In this document: piece by piece, positions 16,332-25,415 of the stretch
How the letters are laid out: each line of letters begins with the position of its first letter
How positions within the stretch are numbered: the first letter of the stretch is position 1
Assembly: GCA_963753225.1 (NCBI GenBank)
Contig: CAVWBQ010000008.1
Span: forward strand, 124,001-188,000
Length of the DNA stretch: 64,000 nt
Reading direction: 5' to 3'
DNA from: Palsa-504 sp963753225
Lineage (GTDB): Bacteria; Actinomycetota; Actinomycetes; Streptosporangiales; Streptosporangiaceae
The notes under the pieces: generated by a model
What the model was told of the DNA's origin: nothing
What the model saw: the letters and a program-made list of their open reading frames with translations, nothing else
Database searches by the model: none
Made by a program: the position numbers and the translations under genes

Positions 16332-17798
16332 ATGACCAGCGTGAGCACCTGGGAGCGGATCGAACGCCAGAAACTGCGCCGGCAGGAGCGGCAGAGGCGC
16401 GATCGCCATAACCGGCCTGGCGACCGGTCCGATCCCTCCCGCCCAGCCGGCACCGACATGCTGCCGCAGATCAAGCACATCCTCGTCCTGATGATGGAGA
16501 ACCACTCCTTCGACAATTACCTCGGCACCCTCGGCCGGGGAGAGGGCCTGCCGCTCGGTGACGACGGCACGCCGGATGCCGAGAACCCCGACTCCGCGGG
16601 CGCCATGATCCGGGCCTATCACGCGAGCTCCACCGCGCAGGAGCACGGCGTGCCCTGCCAGAGTTGGAGCGCCAGCCACACGCAATGGGCCGACGGCAAG
16701 ATGAACGGTTTCGTGACCTCGACTGAGCAGGCCGCGCCCCAGGACGACAAGACCTCGGCCATGGTCTACTGGACGGACCAGGATCTGCCCTTCTACCACG
16801 GGCTGGCCCGGACTTTTCCGCTGGCCGACCGCTGGTTCAGCTCGTGTCTCGGGCCGACGTTCCCGAACCGCCGGTTCCTGCTGGCCGGGACGGCCAACGG
16901 CCTGATGGATGACCTGCCCTTCAACCTGCTGGACCGGCCCCGGGGCGGCACCATCATGGACATGCTGACCCGGCACGGAATCTCCTGGGTCAACTACCGG
17001 CCGGCCGGCAGCGACCAGTCCGAGTTCCGCCGCTACGTGCAGTACCGGCGCCGCAGGAACCGGCACCATCTGGGTTCCCTCGGCCGTCCGCTGCGCAAGA
17101 CCAGCGACGTGTTCAAGCGGGATCTGCAGTTCACGTCGGCCATTTACCCGCTCGGGATGGCCAGCTACATGGCCCACGTCCGCAGCATCGAGCAGTTCTT
17201 CGCCGATGCCGACTCCGGCAGTCTCCCGTCGTTCTGCATCGTCGACCCGGACTTCGGCAGCTTCTCGGAGGAGAACCCGCAGGACGTCCGCAAGGGGGAG
17301 AGCTTCGCCGCCGAGGTGATCAGCCGGGTCATGCACGGTCCGGGCTGGGCGGACACTCTGCTCATCTGGACCTACGACGAGCACGGCGGCTACTACGACC
17401 ACGTCGGCCCGCCCGCGGCGGTGCCGCCGGACGACGTTCCGGGCCGCAGTCTGGTCGCGCACCCGTCCCCGCTGCGCAGCCTGCTAAAGGTTCTGTTCCC
17501 CGGCTATGTCCGGCATGCCGAGCAGCTCGTCGCGGGCCCGGATTCCTACGACACTTACGGGTTCCGGGTTCCCGCCGTGATCCTGTCACCCTACGCGCGA
17601 CCGGACTGCGTCCTGTCGGACGTATTCGACCACACCTCGGTGCTGAAGCTCATCGAGGAGAAGTGGAATCTGCCCGCGCTGACCCGGCGGGACGCTGCGG
17701 CGACCTCGCCGCTAGGCGCATTGGACCTGACGGCTCCGCCGGCGTTCCTGACGCCGCCGCGGCTGCCCGCACCGGCGCTGGCGTGGGGCACATGGTAA
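16332..17798 (+). CDS. Phospholipase C / acid phosphatase-type phosphoesterase
   Basis: 488-residue member of the phosphoesterase (PLC/AcpA) family. The N-terminal metal motif is KHILVLMMENHSFDNYLGTL (about residues 49-68), and SCLGPTFPNRRFL and WTYDEHGGYYDHVGPP supply further active-site residues. The end has SPYARPDCVLSDVFDHTSVL. Relatives hydrolyse phosphatidylcholine or other phosphoesters. No signal peptide or Tat motif is visible: the N-terminus is a basic stretch (RQKLRRQERQRRDRH), so this copy seems cytoplasmic. ATG 16332 follows GGAGG by 10 nt. The gene sits directly after dedA, so loss of dedA upstream may have altered its expression. Confidence 0.85.
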   Translation: MTSVSTWERIERQKLRRQERQRRDRHNRPGDRSDPSRPAGTDMLPQIKHILVLMMENHSFDNYLGTLGRGEGLPLGDDGTPDAENPDSAGAMIRAYHASSTAQEHGVPCQSWSASHTQWADGKMNGFVTSTEQAAPQDDKTSAMVYWTDQDLPFYHGLARTFPLADRWFSSCLGPTFPNRRFLLAGTANGLMDDLPFNLLDRPRGGTIMDMLTRHGISWVNYRPAGSDQSEFRRYVQYRRRRNRHHLGSLGRPLRKTSDVFKRDLQFTSAIYPLGMASYMAHVRSIEQFFADADSGSLPSFCIVDPDFGSFSEENPQDVRKGESFAAEVISRVMHGPGWADTLLIWTYDEHGGYYDHVGPPAAVPPDDVPGRSLVAHPSPLRSLLKVLFPGYVRHAEQLVAGPDSYDTYGFRVPAVILSPYARPDCVLSDVFDHTSVLKLIEEKWNLPALTRRDAAATSPLGALDLTAPPAFLTPPRLPAPALAWGTW

Positions 17799-17829
17799 GC
17801 CGCCGGATCGAGTGAGGACGGACGCGCCG

Positions 17830-18051
17830 ATGAGCCGGGCCGCGCTTGTGGTGAACCCGACGAAGCTGGATGACGACGAGGCACTCCGCGAGTCTGTCCG
17901 CCGGTTCATGGACGACCATGGCTGGGACGAGCCGCTCTGGCTGGAGACGACTCCGGACGATCCCGGCCGGGCCACGCTGACTCGGCGGTGTCCGCCCGGA
18001 TCGACCTCGTGCTCGCCTGCGGATGCCGCCAGAATCGGCCTGACGCCGTGA
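17830..18051 (+). pseudogene. Diacylglycerol kinase-type gene, N-terminal fragment
   Basis: Starts with SRAALVVNPTKLDDDEALRE and reaches WLETTPDDPGRA, the start of a YegS/DgkB lipid kinase. Near 17975-17985 the reading must move frame to give SARIDLVLACG, and the next codons, where GGDGT should be, are replaced by unrelated sequence that runs into the convergent gene at 18058. The catalytic signature and about 230 residues are lost. A complete paralogue is present at 9109-9996. Confidence 0.7.
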
Positions 18052-18057
18052 GCCGCG

Positions 18058-18594
18058 TTAAGCGCGCTCGCGGCGGCCGCCCCTGTGCAGGCGGCCCCGG
18101 TAGCGGCGCATCAGCAACACGATCCGGCGTTCCTCCAGTTGCTGGGCGTGCCAGCTCAGCCAGATGCACACCGACGCCAGCGGCAGTTCCACGAATGCGG
18201 CCAGCGCGATGGATTCGATCCGCTGCACCCCCGGCGTCGTCAGGACGTCGAACCAGGCGTCCACTACCAGCAGCGTGGCCGTCGCGGTGGCCGCCGTGGC
18301 CAGATAACGCGACCGGCGGAGCGCGAAATAGGCCGTGCTGGCCAGCGTCAGCATCAGCAGCACGTCGAAGCCGGCCCAGGCAGCGTCATAGTTAGTGGAC
18401 ACCTGCCTGGAGGGCAGTGAGCCTGCGATGTAGATCGTCCACGGCAGCAGAATCAGCGAGAACACGGCGAACAGCGGTCCGGTCCAGCGCACGACGCGGG
18501 TTTCGTCGGTGAGCACCGTGTTTTCCGGCTCGGGGGCGGGAGGCACCATCGCGTCGATCGTGCTGACGATCTTGTCGGGGTCAGGAATGGTCAC
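18058..18594 (-). CDS. Small integral membrane protein, unknown function
   Basis: 178 residues with about four membrane helices (LFAVFSLILLPWTIYIAG, AAWAGFDVLLMLTLASTAYF, LATAATATATLLVVDAWFDV and IALAAFVELPLASVCIWL). An acidic N-terminus precedes them and a basic tail (RRYRGRLHRGGRRERA) follows. AAGGAG lies 9 nt before ATG 18594. The pattern resembles actinobacterial hypothetical membrane proteins; no catalytic motif is visible. Confidence 0.75.
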   Translation of the reverse strand: MTIPDPDKIVSTIDAMVPPAPEPENTVLTDETRVVRWTGPLFAVFSLILLPWTIYIAGSLPSRQVSTNYDAAWAGFDVLLMLTLASTAYFALRRSRYLATAATATATLLVVDAWFDVLTTPGVQRIESIALAAFVELPLASVCIWLSWHAQQLEERRIVLLMRRYRGRLHRGGRRERA

Positions 18595-18829
18595 GACGGC
18601 TCCTTGGGAGGCCGGGACGGAAAGGTCCGTACCGACCTGCTCAGGTACCCGTGCAGACGCATCTGGAACGCGTCTGGTGGCACCAGTCCTCCGGAGGCGC
18701 GGCCCGGCCTGACCAGGTGCGCCCTCGGCCGATCACCGTCTCGGCAGTGCGGGCACGTCGTCCGGCTTCAGACCGCAATCAGGTCAGACGCTGAAGAACG
18801 CCTTGATTCGGAGCTGCCTCCGCGGAGTC

Positions 18830-18965
18830 GTTACTGTTCCGCGATCTGAACCCGACTTGAACGCCCATGGCCCTGATCTGCGAAAACCAGTCGTGTCCAG
18901 CTCTACCTAGGTCGTATCCCATGGCATATCCGCAGGTCAGGTCTTGGTCACATTTGTGTCCGAGG
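18830..18965 (-). repeat. Dispersed repeat, copy A (about 135 bp)
   Basis: About three quarters identical to 21287-21421. Shared blocks include GTTACTGTTCCGCGA-like, CCGACTTGAAC, CTGATCTGCG and CATATCCGCAGGTCAGGTC, and both end with TGTGTCCGAGG. It lies in the gene-free stretch 18595-19195, which otherwise shows nothing recognisable. The next feature, at 18955-18976, is tRNA-end-like. Confidence 0.7.
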
Positions 18966-18976
18966 CCGGAGTCGAA
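18955..18976 (-). other. tRNA 3'-end-like motif
   Basis: On the minus strand, TTCGACT (T-loop), CCGGC (T-stem), CTCGGAC (acceptor) and ACA follow each other with exact tRNA spacing. The 5' T-stem partner and the rest of a tRNA are absent, so this is not a tRNA gene. Degraded versions occur at 21411-21421, 27273-27296, 30991-31010 and 31091-31114. It resembles the 3' end of an actinobacterial tRNA-Leu, a common integration target. Confidence 0.4.
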
Positions 18977-19195
18977 CCAATTGCACATCCGTTCGCCCCT
19001 CAGCTCGCGGCTCCCGCTGAGCGCGACGTGAGAAGGTCCTGAGGGCTATTTCGGCTGCGACGCGAGCAGCCCGTTAATCTTGGATCCAGCCAGATCAGCG
19101 TCACTCAGACCGGCCATATCCGGCGAAGCGCGGTGGCTGCCGCCGCGCCCGCTCCTGCCGAGTGACCGACGGCACTGCACGTCCGTGGTAGCGGG

Positions 19196-19411
19196 TCAGC
19201 GTCCTGCCTTGCGGCGCTCTGCCTTGCGGGCGGTCCGCCGGGACACGGCGGTGACCGTCGAGTCGGCCTGGTGCAGCGCCTTCGCTGTCCGGGTGGACGG
19301 ATCACGGCGCTCGGCGGCCAGCGCCAGGCGATGCACGAGCGCCCGGGTCAGCGGCAGGACGATGGCCAGCAGCAGCCACATCCGCAGGCGCCTGGAGAAA
19401 AATGCCCACAT
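19196..19411 (-). CDS. Small single-pass membrane protein
   Basis: 71 residues: MWAFFSRRLRMWLLLAIVLP forms a basic start and one membrane helix, followed by a basic tail (RRTARKAERRKAGR). Short proteins with this layout are common in actinobacteria, with no known role. ATG 19411 was chosen because AAGGGA lies 7 nt upstream; an upstream in-frame start at 19507 would add 32 residues of unlikely composition. Confidence 0.55.
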   Translation of the reverse strand: MWAFFSRRLRMWLLLAIVLPLTRALVHRLALAAERRDPSTRTAKALHQADSTVTAVSRRTARKAERRKAGR

Positions 19412-19639
19412 GCTGAGGTCCCTTCGTCGTCCTCCCGCGAGATGCCCCGCCGCTACCCGCCTTGTCCCGGGGTAACCGCATCCTGAGTCGGGCCAATTTA
19501 GTCGCAAACTGACCTGCCAGCGCGAGAGGCAACGATCAGCCCGATGGCCGTGGCGCGGTGGTCGTGTTCGTCGAGCACCTGAAGATGCCGGCAGAGATCA
19601 GCACGTTCATCACGACGATGACTCCGGCGCGGGCCTCCT

Positions 19640-20296
19640 TCAGCCTGCTCCCGCATCGGCTTGAGCCTGCCCGATGGCCGTCTCGTTCGCAACGTGGCGT
19701 GGTTCCCTTGATCGCAGAGCGAGCCGCGCTTGCGATTGAAGGGCACGCCAGCTTCGCTCCCACTGCCCGTCACGCGGCGTGGCGAACGCCAACCTGCGAA
19801 GCAATCCAGCCAGCGACTGCTCAACTTCGCGATCGACGGCGGCCCGCGACCGCCCGGACTCATATGAGGCCGCATCCACCCAGTCGGCCGGACCCCAGAT
19901 GCAAACATCGATGCATTCCTGCGGGGCATCAACGCCCCCGCAGTCCTGGCATCGCCAGACGATCACGGTCTCCGCAGGCGAAAGCAGCTCATCATCACCG
20001 CCCCCATCAGCGGGCCTGAAACGTCGCAGCGCCGAACGCGCCGATCCCTGAAGCGCCTCGTACGCGACCCGCCACTCGCCCGGGCCTGGCTCTCTGCGCG
20101 CCAGCTCCCCGACCACCGCCCCGAGCCCCTCGATGCGAACACGACTGGCCGCCGCGGCCGCCGTCAGCTCGTCGTAATCACCGCCGCTGACGAGCTCAAG
20201 CCTGCGCTCGCGGCAGGCCCCCGCGCAGCTCTCATACTGCCTCATCGCTCCGCAGCCGATGCAGCCCGGGATCGACAGGCGACGGGGCGGCCTCAC
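19640..20296 (-). CDS. Hypothetical protein with two cysteine clusters
   Basis: 218 residues. Two similar halves each begin with a Cys cluster: CIGCGAMRQYESCAGAC (about 12-28) and CQDCGGVDAPQECIDVC (about 115-131), each followed by a helical segment (GEWRVAYEALQGSARSALR and GQWERSWRALQSQARLALR). This internal repeat suggests two zinc-ribbon-plus-helix modules. GTG 20296 is the chosen start: TATAGT at 20302-20307 sits where a -10 box would give a leaderless message, and the codons upstream look non-coding. Function unknown. Confidence 0.6.
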   Translation of the reverse strand: MRPPRRLSIPGCIGCGAMRQYESCAGACRERRLELVSGGDYDELTAAAAASRVRIEGLGAVVGELARREPGPGEWRVAYEALQGSARSALRRFRPADGGGDDELLSPAETVIVWRCQDCGGVDAPQECIDVCIWGPADWVDAASYESGRSRAAVDREVEQSLAGLLRRLAFATPRDGQWERSWRALQSQARLALRSREPRHVANETAIGQAQADAGAG

Positions 20297-21045
20297 GGAA
20301 TCACTATAAGCCTGGCGCCGGCGGCCGCCAGCTGGCCAATGCCGGGCCCGGCGCGTTCCTGCCCGGCCCGGCCACGTCGCCGGTCCGGCCGCCTGGCGAA
20401 CCTGGGCGGCATGAGGAGGCCGTGGCCAAGACCAGGGAAGCCGCCATCGGGCGGCCGTAGTCACGGGTGCAGGCATGCCGTTTCTCAGCGAATTGCTGCC
20501 TGAGCTTCATGGCGGGCACGACGCGCGGTAGATCGGCGCGCAACGTGGGAGGTCAACCTGCTCCCGTTTCCCATGACGGGCCGGGCCCCGGCTTAGTGCC
20601 CGTGCGAGCCGCGGGAATGCCCAAGGGTGAGCTGACCTATGGTTGCATACACCTCGAAGAGCCCGCCGTAACGTCCCGCTCGAGGCGGAGGCCACCAGGG
20701 CGGGCGGATGGCTGTGGCTCACGCGTCCCCTGCGCCCCGCCGCGCGATGCCCGCGGCCGAGGGCACAGCTGGCACATACCACCGCTCGCGCTGCTCGAGC
20801 CCGTGGCCTGGTCGCCGGGACCAAGCTCGGCATGCTGATGCTGAGCCAGCCGCACGAAAGCCCCGCGCGTCGCGGCCACAGCGCGCCGCCCTCGGGCCGG
20901 CGGGATCATCAACATGGCCATGCTGACCGTGGCGGCCAGGCTCTTCCGCAACCGTGCACATGCCGAGATCAGCAACCGCCAGCAGGTCCATGCCGGATGC
21001 GGCCAGCGCCCTCGTGCGGGCCGCCGGGCGAGGCGAGTTGGTGGC

Positions 21046-21226
21046 CAGGGTCGGCAGTAGCGACCACCAGGCGGGTGGTCCCGTCAGGTCCCCACCAGCC
21101 CAAAGTCGCGTCAGCGGCCCGCCATGTCCCGGTGTGCCCGTCGCGGAAAGCCCGGGTCACCGGCCGCCAGTCGCCAGGATCTTCCGGCCCGCCCCGGGCC
21201 AGGACGCGGGCCGCGTCCGCCGGGGT
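21046..21226 (-). pseudogene. Relic of an IS701-family transposase
   Basis: The minus-strand frame reads TPADAARVLARGGPEDPGDW, then VTRAFRDGHTGTW and RLVVATADPG, closely matching the middle of the transposase at 5791-7229. After ADPG about a dozen family residues are missing before PGGPHE. No inverted repeats remain. It lies in 20297-21658, which otherwise holds no supported gene. Confidence 0.65.
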
Positions 21227-21286
21227 GCGCGCTTGTCGCAGGAGCAGGCGCGCAATCGCCGCACGTCGAACAGATCTCTGGTCTCT

Positions 21287-21421
21287 GTTACCGTTCCGCG
21301 ACCTGAATCCGACTTGAACCCTCGTGGCTCTGATCTGCGGAGCCAGCCGATTCCCGCTCCGGCATGAGCCTTGCACCATAACATATCCGCAGGTCAGGTC
21401 ATGATCACGATGTGTCCGAGG
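21287..21421 (-). repeat. Dispersed repeat, copy B (about 135 bp)
   Basis: Partner of 18830-18965. The copies share their longest blocks at both ends and differ most in the middle. Copy B lies directly beside the IS701 relic (21046-21226), so the repeat may be part of a mobile-element scar. Confidence 0.7.
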
Positions 21422-21658
21422 AGCGAGCCGTTAGGTACGTACATGCCTGCGATCACTGGTGAGCTGGTCCTCGGGCCGCGACGCGGGCTCGCTCGCAGCA
21501 CCGCCAGGACGGCATGCCGATCATGCGTTCACGGTGCCTCGCAGCTGCTCATGACACGACACCTTTCCGCAGCAGATCGGTCGCGTGCCCTGCCCTGAGG
21601 AGGCGAACACGGCCGACGCTCGGCCCACCACCGCCACACCGGTTTGACAGCCTTCCCG

Positions 21659-24571
21659 TCAGCCGTCGAGGGCGCCGTCCACGACGCGGTGCGCCAGGGC
21701 CCAGCGCGTGGCGGCGGCGCGGTTCGACACGCCGATCTTGGTATAGATGTTCTGGATGTGGTGCTCGGCGGTCCGGGCCGAGATGAACAGCTCGCTGGCG
21801 ATCTCCCCGGACGTGCCGCCTGCGGCGACGAGGCGGAGCACGTCGATTTCGCGCCTGCTCAGGCCACCCGGGCGGGTGCCGCGCGGCCGCGGCCTGGGGT
21901 CGCGGCGGGCCGCGTCGATCTGCCTGCGGGCGTAGGCGGCGGCCGCGTCGAGGTCGAGGTCCGCGCCGGACGCGACCAGCTCACCCGCCTTGGTCGCGCC
22001 GAGCCTGGAGGTGAGCCGGTCCCCGAGCTCGGCCAGTTCGGGGACGTGGTGGAAGCTCGAGGATTCGCTCGACATCGCGCCGAGGAGCATGGCCGCGGGC
22101 TCCAGCCGGTCGAGCCGTTCGAGCAGCGCCGGGACGCTGGCGAGCGTGATGATCAGCTGCGGCACGTTGCCCGCGCGGTGGAAGGCTTCGATCGCCTCGG
22201 CGAACAGCCCGAGAGCCACGTCGGGCTCGCCGTCCGACGTGTTGAGGCGGGCCGCATCGCGGGCGATGAAGCCCTCGAAGAAGTGGATGCGGTGCTCGTG
22301 CACGAAGGCGACGCCCTCGTCCCAGGCCGCCAGCGCCCGCCGGGCGTTCGTGCGGGAGAACGCCATGCCCGCGATCCAGAGCGCGTAGGCGACCCAGTAC
22401 GGGTTGCCGAGTCGGCGGGCGGCGGCGACTGCTTCCTCGGTGAGCGCCAGCGCCTCCTCGATCCGGCCTGCCGACTGGAGGCCGTCGACGTAGGAGGCGA
22501 GACCGTAGCCGCGGTCGCTGCCGTAGCGCCGCACCACCTCGCCGGTCAGCTCGATGTAGCGATCCAGGTCCCCGCAGTAGACTTGGGCGAGGGCTTCGAT
22601 GAACATCGCGTACCCCGGCTCACACGGGTCGTAGCGGGCGTCGCCCTCCAGTTCGACGGCCCGGTGCGCGTTGACCCTGGCGGCCTCGGCGCGGCCGGCG
22701 AAGCAGGCGTAGCCGGCGGCAGTGTAGAGACGCGGGAGGCGTGACACGTCGGCTGCGCAGGCCGCCGGGAGCAGTTCCTCGGCCCATGCGAGGGTCTCGA
22801 ACAGCTGCACCGAGAAGCCCATCAGCGCGGCGTGCGCGGCGATGTCGGTCGCCACCGCCACCTCCCCCCGGGCCGAGCTCCACCTGAAGGCAGCGCGCAG
22901 GTTGCCGAACTCGGCGTCAACCCAGTCGACGGCGTCCCGCCATCCCGGTCCGTTCCACCGGCCAAACCGGGCACTGGCCTCTCCGGCGAAGTGGGCGGCA
23001 TGGCGGTCGCGGGTCGCCGCCAGCTCGCCGGCCGCCTCGAGCCGGTCCTCGGCGAACTGACGGATGGTCTCGAACAGGCTGTAGCGCGTGCGGGTCGTGC
23101 TGTGGTCGGCCACGACCAGCGACTTGCGCACGAGCGAGTCGAGATGCCGGAGCACGTCGACCGCGTCGCCGCACGTGGCGACGGCGTGAATGCTCGCCAG
23201 CTCGAATCCGCCGGCGAACACCGAGGTGGCGCGGAGCAGCGCGCGCTCGTCGTCGATCAGCAGGTCGTACGACCACGCCACCGCGTGCCGCAGCGTGTGC
23301 TGGCGCTCGGGGCCCGGCGTCGACCCTTGCAGCAGGCGGAAGCGGTCGGCGAGCCGATTCCGCACCTCGACCGCGCTCATGGCCGCCATGCGGGCGGCCG
23401 CCAGCTCGATGCCGAGGGGGAGGCCGTCGAGCGTGGCGCAGATCTCCGTCACGGCGGCCGCCGTGTCCGGGTCACCGAGCCCGAAATCGCGGCGCACGGC
23501 GCGCGCCCGGTCGACGAACAGCGTGACGGCGTCGGATTGGGTGCCGCCGGCGACCGCTAGCGGGGAGACACCCAGCACCGCCTCGGCGTCCACCCCGAGC
23601 GGCTCGCGTGACGTCGTGAGGACCCTGAGGTGGCCCGAGCGGCCGACGATCGTCTCGATCGCCGACCCAGCCGCCCTCAGCAGGTGCTCGCAGTTGTCGA
23701 TGATGAGTAGCAGCCGCTTGCCGGCCAGCGCGGCCGCGACCGTGGTGATCAGCGGAGTGTCGCCCTGCGGCGTGATCCCGAGCACGGTCGCGATCGCGGC
23801 GGGGATCGACCCCGGGTCGCCGACCGCCGCCAGCTCGACCATCCACGCTCCGTCGGGGAATTCCCCGGCCAGCTCGGCGCCGACCTCCAGCGCCATTCGC
23901 GTCTTGCCGACCCCGCCGACGCCGGTCAGCGTGACCAGCTGCCGGTCGCGCACGAGCTCGGCGCCTTGGCGTACCAGTTCGTCGCGACCGACGAGCGAGG
24001 TGACCTGCCGTGGCAGGTTGCCCGCGAAGCGCTCGGCACTGCGAAGCACCGGGAATTCGGTCGGGAGACCGTCGGCAATGACCTGGGACACCGAGATCTG
24101 GCCACGCAACCCGCGGAGCACGTGCTCGCCGAGCGGCCGTAGCGACAGGCGGTTGCGCAGCAGCACCTCGGTGGTGTCTGACACAAGGACCTGCCCACCA
24201 TGCGCGAGCGCCATCAGCCGTGCCGCCCGGTTGACCTCGCTCCCGGAGTAGTTGCCGTTATGCTCCACCGTCTCTCCAGTGTGCAGGCCCATCCGCACCA
24301 CGAAGCCGATCGTGGCGTCGGCGCGCAGCTTGCGCTGCGCCTCGACCGCGGCCCCGGCCGCGCTCGCCGCCGTCGCGAAGGCGGCGCAGAAGCCGTCTCC
24401 GTCGGTGGCGAACACGTGCCCGCCGTGACCCTCGATCGCGTCCCGCACGATCGCGTCGTGGACCCGCTGGGCGGCCGCCATCTCGGCCGGCGCCTCGTCC
24501 CACCGGCGCAGGGAATCCTGGATGCTGGTGAACAGGAACGTCACTGTTCCCGACGGTGGGCGGACGGGCAC
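21659..24571 (-). CDS. LuxR-type STAND regulator with a degenerate nucleotide cyclase domain
   Basis: 970 residues. Residues 1-165 form a class III adenylate/guanylate cyclase fold (GTVTFLFTS, ATDGDGFCAAF, GLHTGETVEHNGNYSGSEVN). The first metal-binding Asp of FTDIE is replaced by Ser16, so catalysis is doubtful and the domain may only sense. A STAND ATPase follows: Walker A GVGGVGKTR (about 220), LLLIIDNCEHL and LTTSREPLGV. Then come about 400 residues of TPR-like helices and a LuxR DNA-binding helix-turn-helix (LSRREIDVLRLVAAGGTSGE to RAAATRWAL). It stands alone, divergent from 24808. The ligand and target genes are unknown. Confidence 0.88.
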   Translation of the reverse strand: MPVRPPSGTVTFLFTSIQDSLRRWDEAPAEMAAAQRVHDAIVRDAIEGHGGHVFATDGDGFCAAFATAASAAGAAVEAQRKLRADATIGFVVRMGLHTGETVEHNGNYSGSEVNRAARLMALAHGGQVLVSDTTEVLLRNRLSLRPLGEHVLRGLRGQISVSQVIADGLPTEFPVLRSAERFAGNLPRQVTSLVGRDELVRQGAELVRDRQLVTLTGVGGVGKTRMALEVGAELAGEFPDGAWMVELAAVGDPGSIPAAIATVLGITPQGDTPLITTVAAALAGKRLLLIIDNCEHLLRAAGSAIETIVGRSGHLRVLTTSREPLGVDAEAVLGVSPLAVAGGTQSDAVTLFVDRARAVRRDFGLGDPDTAAAVTEICATLDGLPLGIELAAARMAAMSAVEVRNRLADRFRLLQGSTPGPERQHTLRHAVAWSYDLLIDDERALLRATSVFAGGFELASIHAVATCGDAVDVLRHLDSLVRKSLVVADHSTTRTRYSLFETIRQFAEDRLEAAGELAATRDRHAAHFAGEASARFGRWNGPGWRDAVDWVDAEFGNLRAAFRWSSARGEVAVATDIAAHAALMGFSVQLFETLAWAEELLPAACAADVSRLPRLYTAAGYACFAGRAEAARVNAHRAVELEGDARYDPCEPGYAMFIEALAQVYCGDLDRYIELTGEVVRRYGSDRGYGLASYVDGLQSAGRIEEALALTEEAVAAARRLGNPYWVAYALWIAGMAFSRTNARRALAAWDEGVAFVHEHRIHFFEGFIARDAARLNTSDGEPDVALGLFAEAIEAFHRAGNVPQLIITLASVPALLERLDRLEPAAMLLGAMSSESSSFHHVPELAELGDRLTSRLGATKAGELVASGADLDLDAAAAYARRQIDAARRDPRPRPRGTRPGGLSRREIDVLRLVAAGGTSGEIASELFISARTAEHHIQNIYTKIGVSNRAAATRWALAHRVVDGALDG

Positions 24572-24807
24572 ACTAGCACCTTATGTGAAGGTCACAGGGA
24601 TCCTCGGCACGGAAATGCAGGTAGAAGGCCCGCGACGCGGCGTGACCGAGACGGCGCGCCCCTCAGGGCTTCGTTCCGCGCTGGGCCGGCCTACGGCGTA
24701 GCGATCGACCGTATCGGTGATATACCGAGTAATGCGCCCGCCGGTGAGCCGTGCTCAACGTCCGGGCGGTTGCCAGGCGCCATTCGGCGAGCTAGGTGGG
24801 GGACAAG

Positions 24808-25344
24808 ATGAGTGGACAGTTGGATCTGTGGCGTCAGGCCGCCGCCAAGTGGAGCGAGGTTTACGGCCAGGTCACCGACAGCCAGTGCGATAGGCCGACG
24901 CCATGCGACGAGTGGACCGTTCGCCAGCTCGTGGACCACACCCTGGGCTGGCAGGCCGAGGGCGGCCGCCTGATCGGCGCCGACACCGCCCCCGGTGACG
25001 GCTGGGACCGGATCCGCGCTGCCTTCGATGCCCTGCTCTCGGAGCCCTCGCGGCTCACGGGGAGCGTCGCCGAGTTCGGGGGGATCCCGAAGCAGGAGCT
25101 GGCCGGGTTCCTGATCGGCGACCTGCTGATCCACAGCTGGGATCTGGCCCGCTCGATCGGAGCCGACGAGACGCTCCCGCCGGAAACCGTCGAGGTCACG
25201 ACGATCGGCCTCCACCACGTCCCGCCCGCTCTGCTCCGCGGCACCAACCCGCTCGGCCAGAAGATGATGGCCGCGGCCGTCGAAGTGCCCGCCGACGCCA
25301 GCCCGCAGGACAAGATGCTGGCGTTCACCGGCCGCCGGCCATAG
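24808..25344 (+). CDS. TIGR03086-family metal-binding protein (mycothiol-dependent isomerase fold)
   Basis: 178-residue DinB-like four-helix protein. The family signature is present: CDRPTPCDEWTVRQLVDHT near the N-terminus, supplying the first metal-binding His, and DLLIHSWDLARSIG, supplying the second. Relatives include mycothiol-dependent maleylpyruvate isomerase. Members of TIGR03086 often lack a proven substrate, so only a mycothiol- or metal-linked role is suggested. GTG 24796 begins the frame, but ATG 24808 has GGTGGGGG at a better distance. It is divergent from the LuxR-STAND gene. Confidence 0.85.
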   Translation: MSGQLDLWRQAAAKWSEVYGQVTDSQCDRPTPCDEWTVRQLVDHTLGWQAEGGRLIGADTAPGDGWDRIRAAFDALLSEPSRLTGSVAEFGGIPKQELAGFLIGDLLIHSWDLARSIGADETLPPETVEVTTIGLHHVPPALLRGTNPLGQKMMAAAVEVPADASPQDKMLAFTGRRP

Positions 25345-25415
25345 GCACGAATCCGGGCCGGTTCCGCACGGCTGCCGCTGGAAGCGCCTGCGAGACCGAC
25401 CCGGATCGCCATCGG

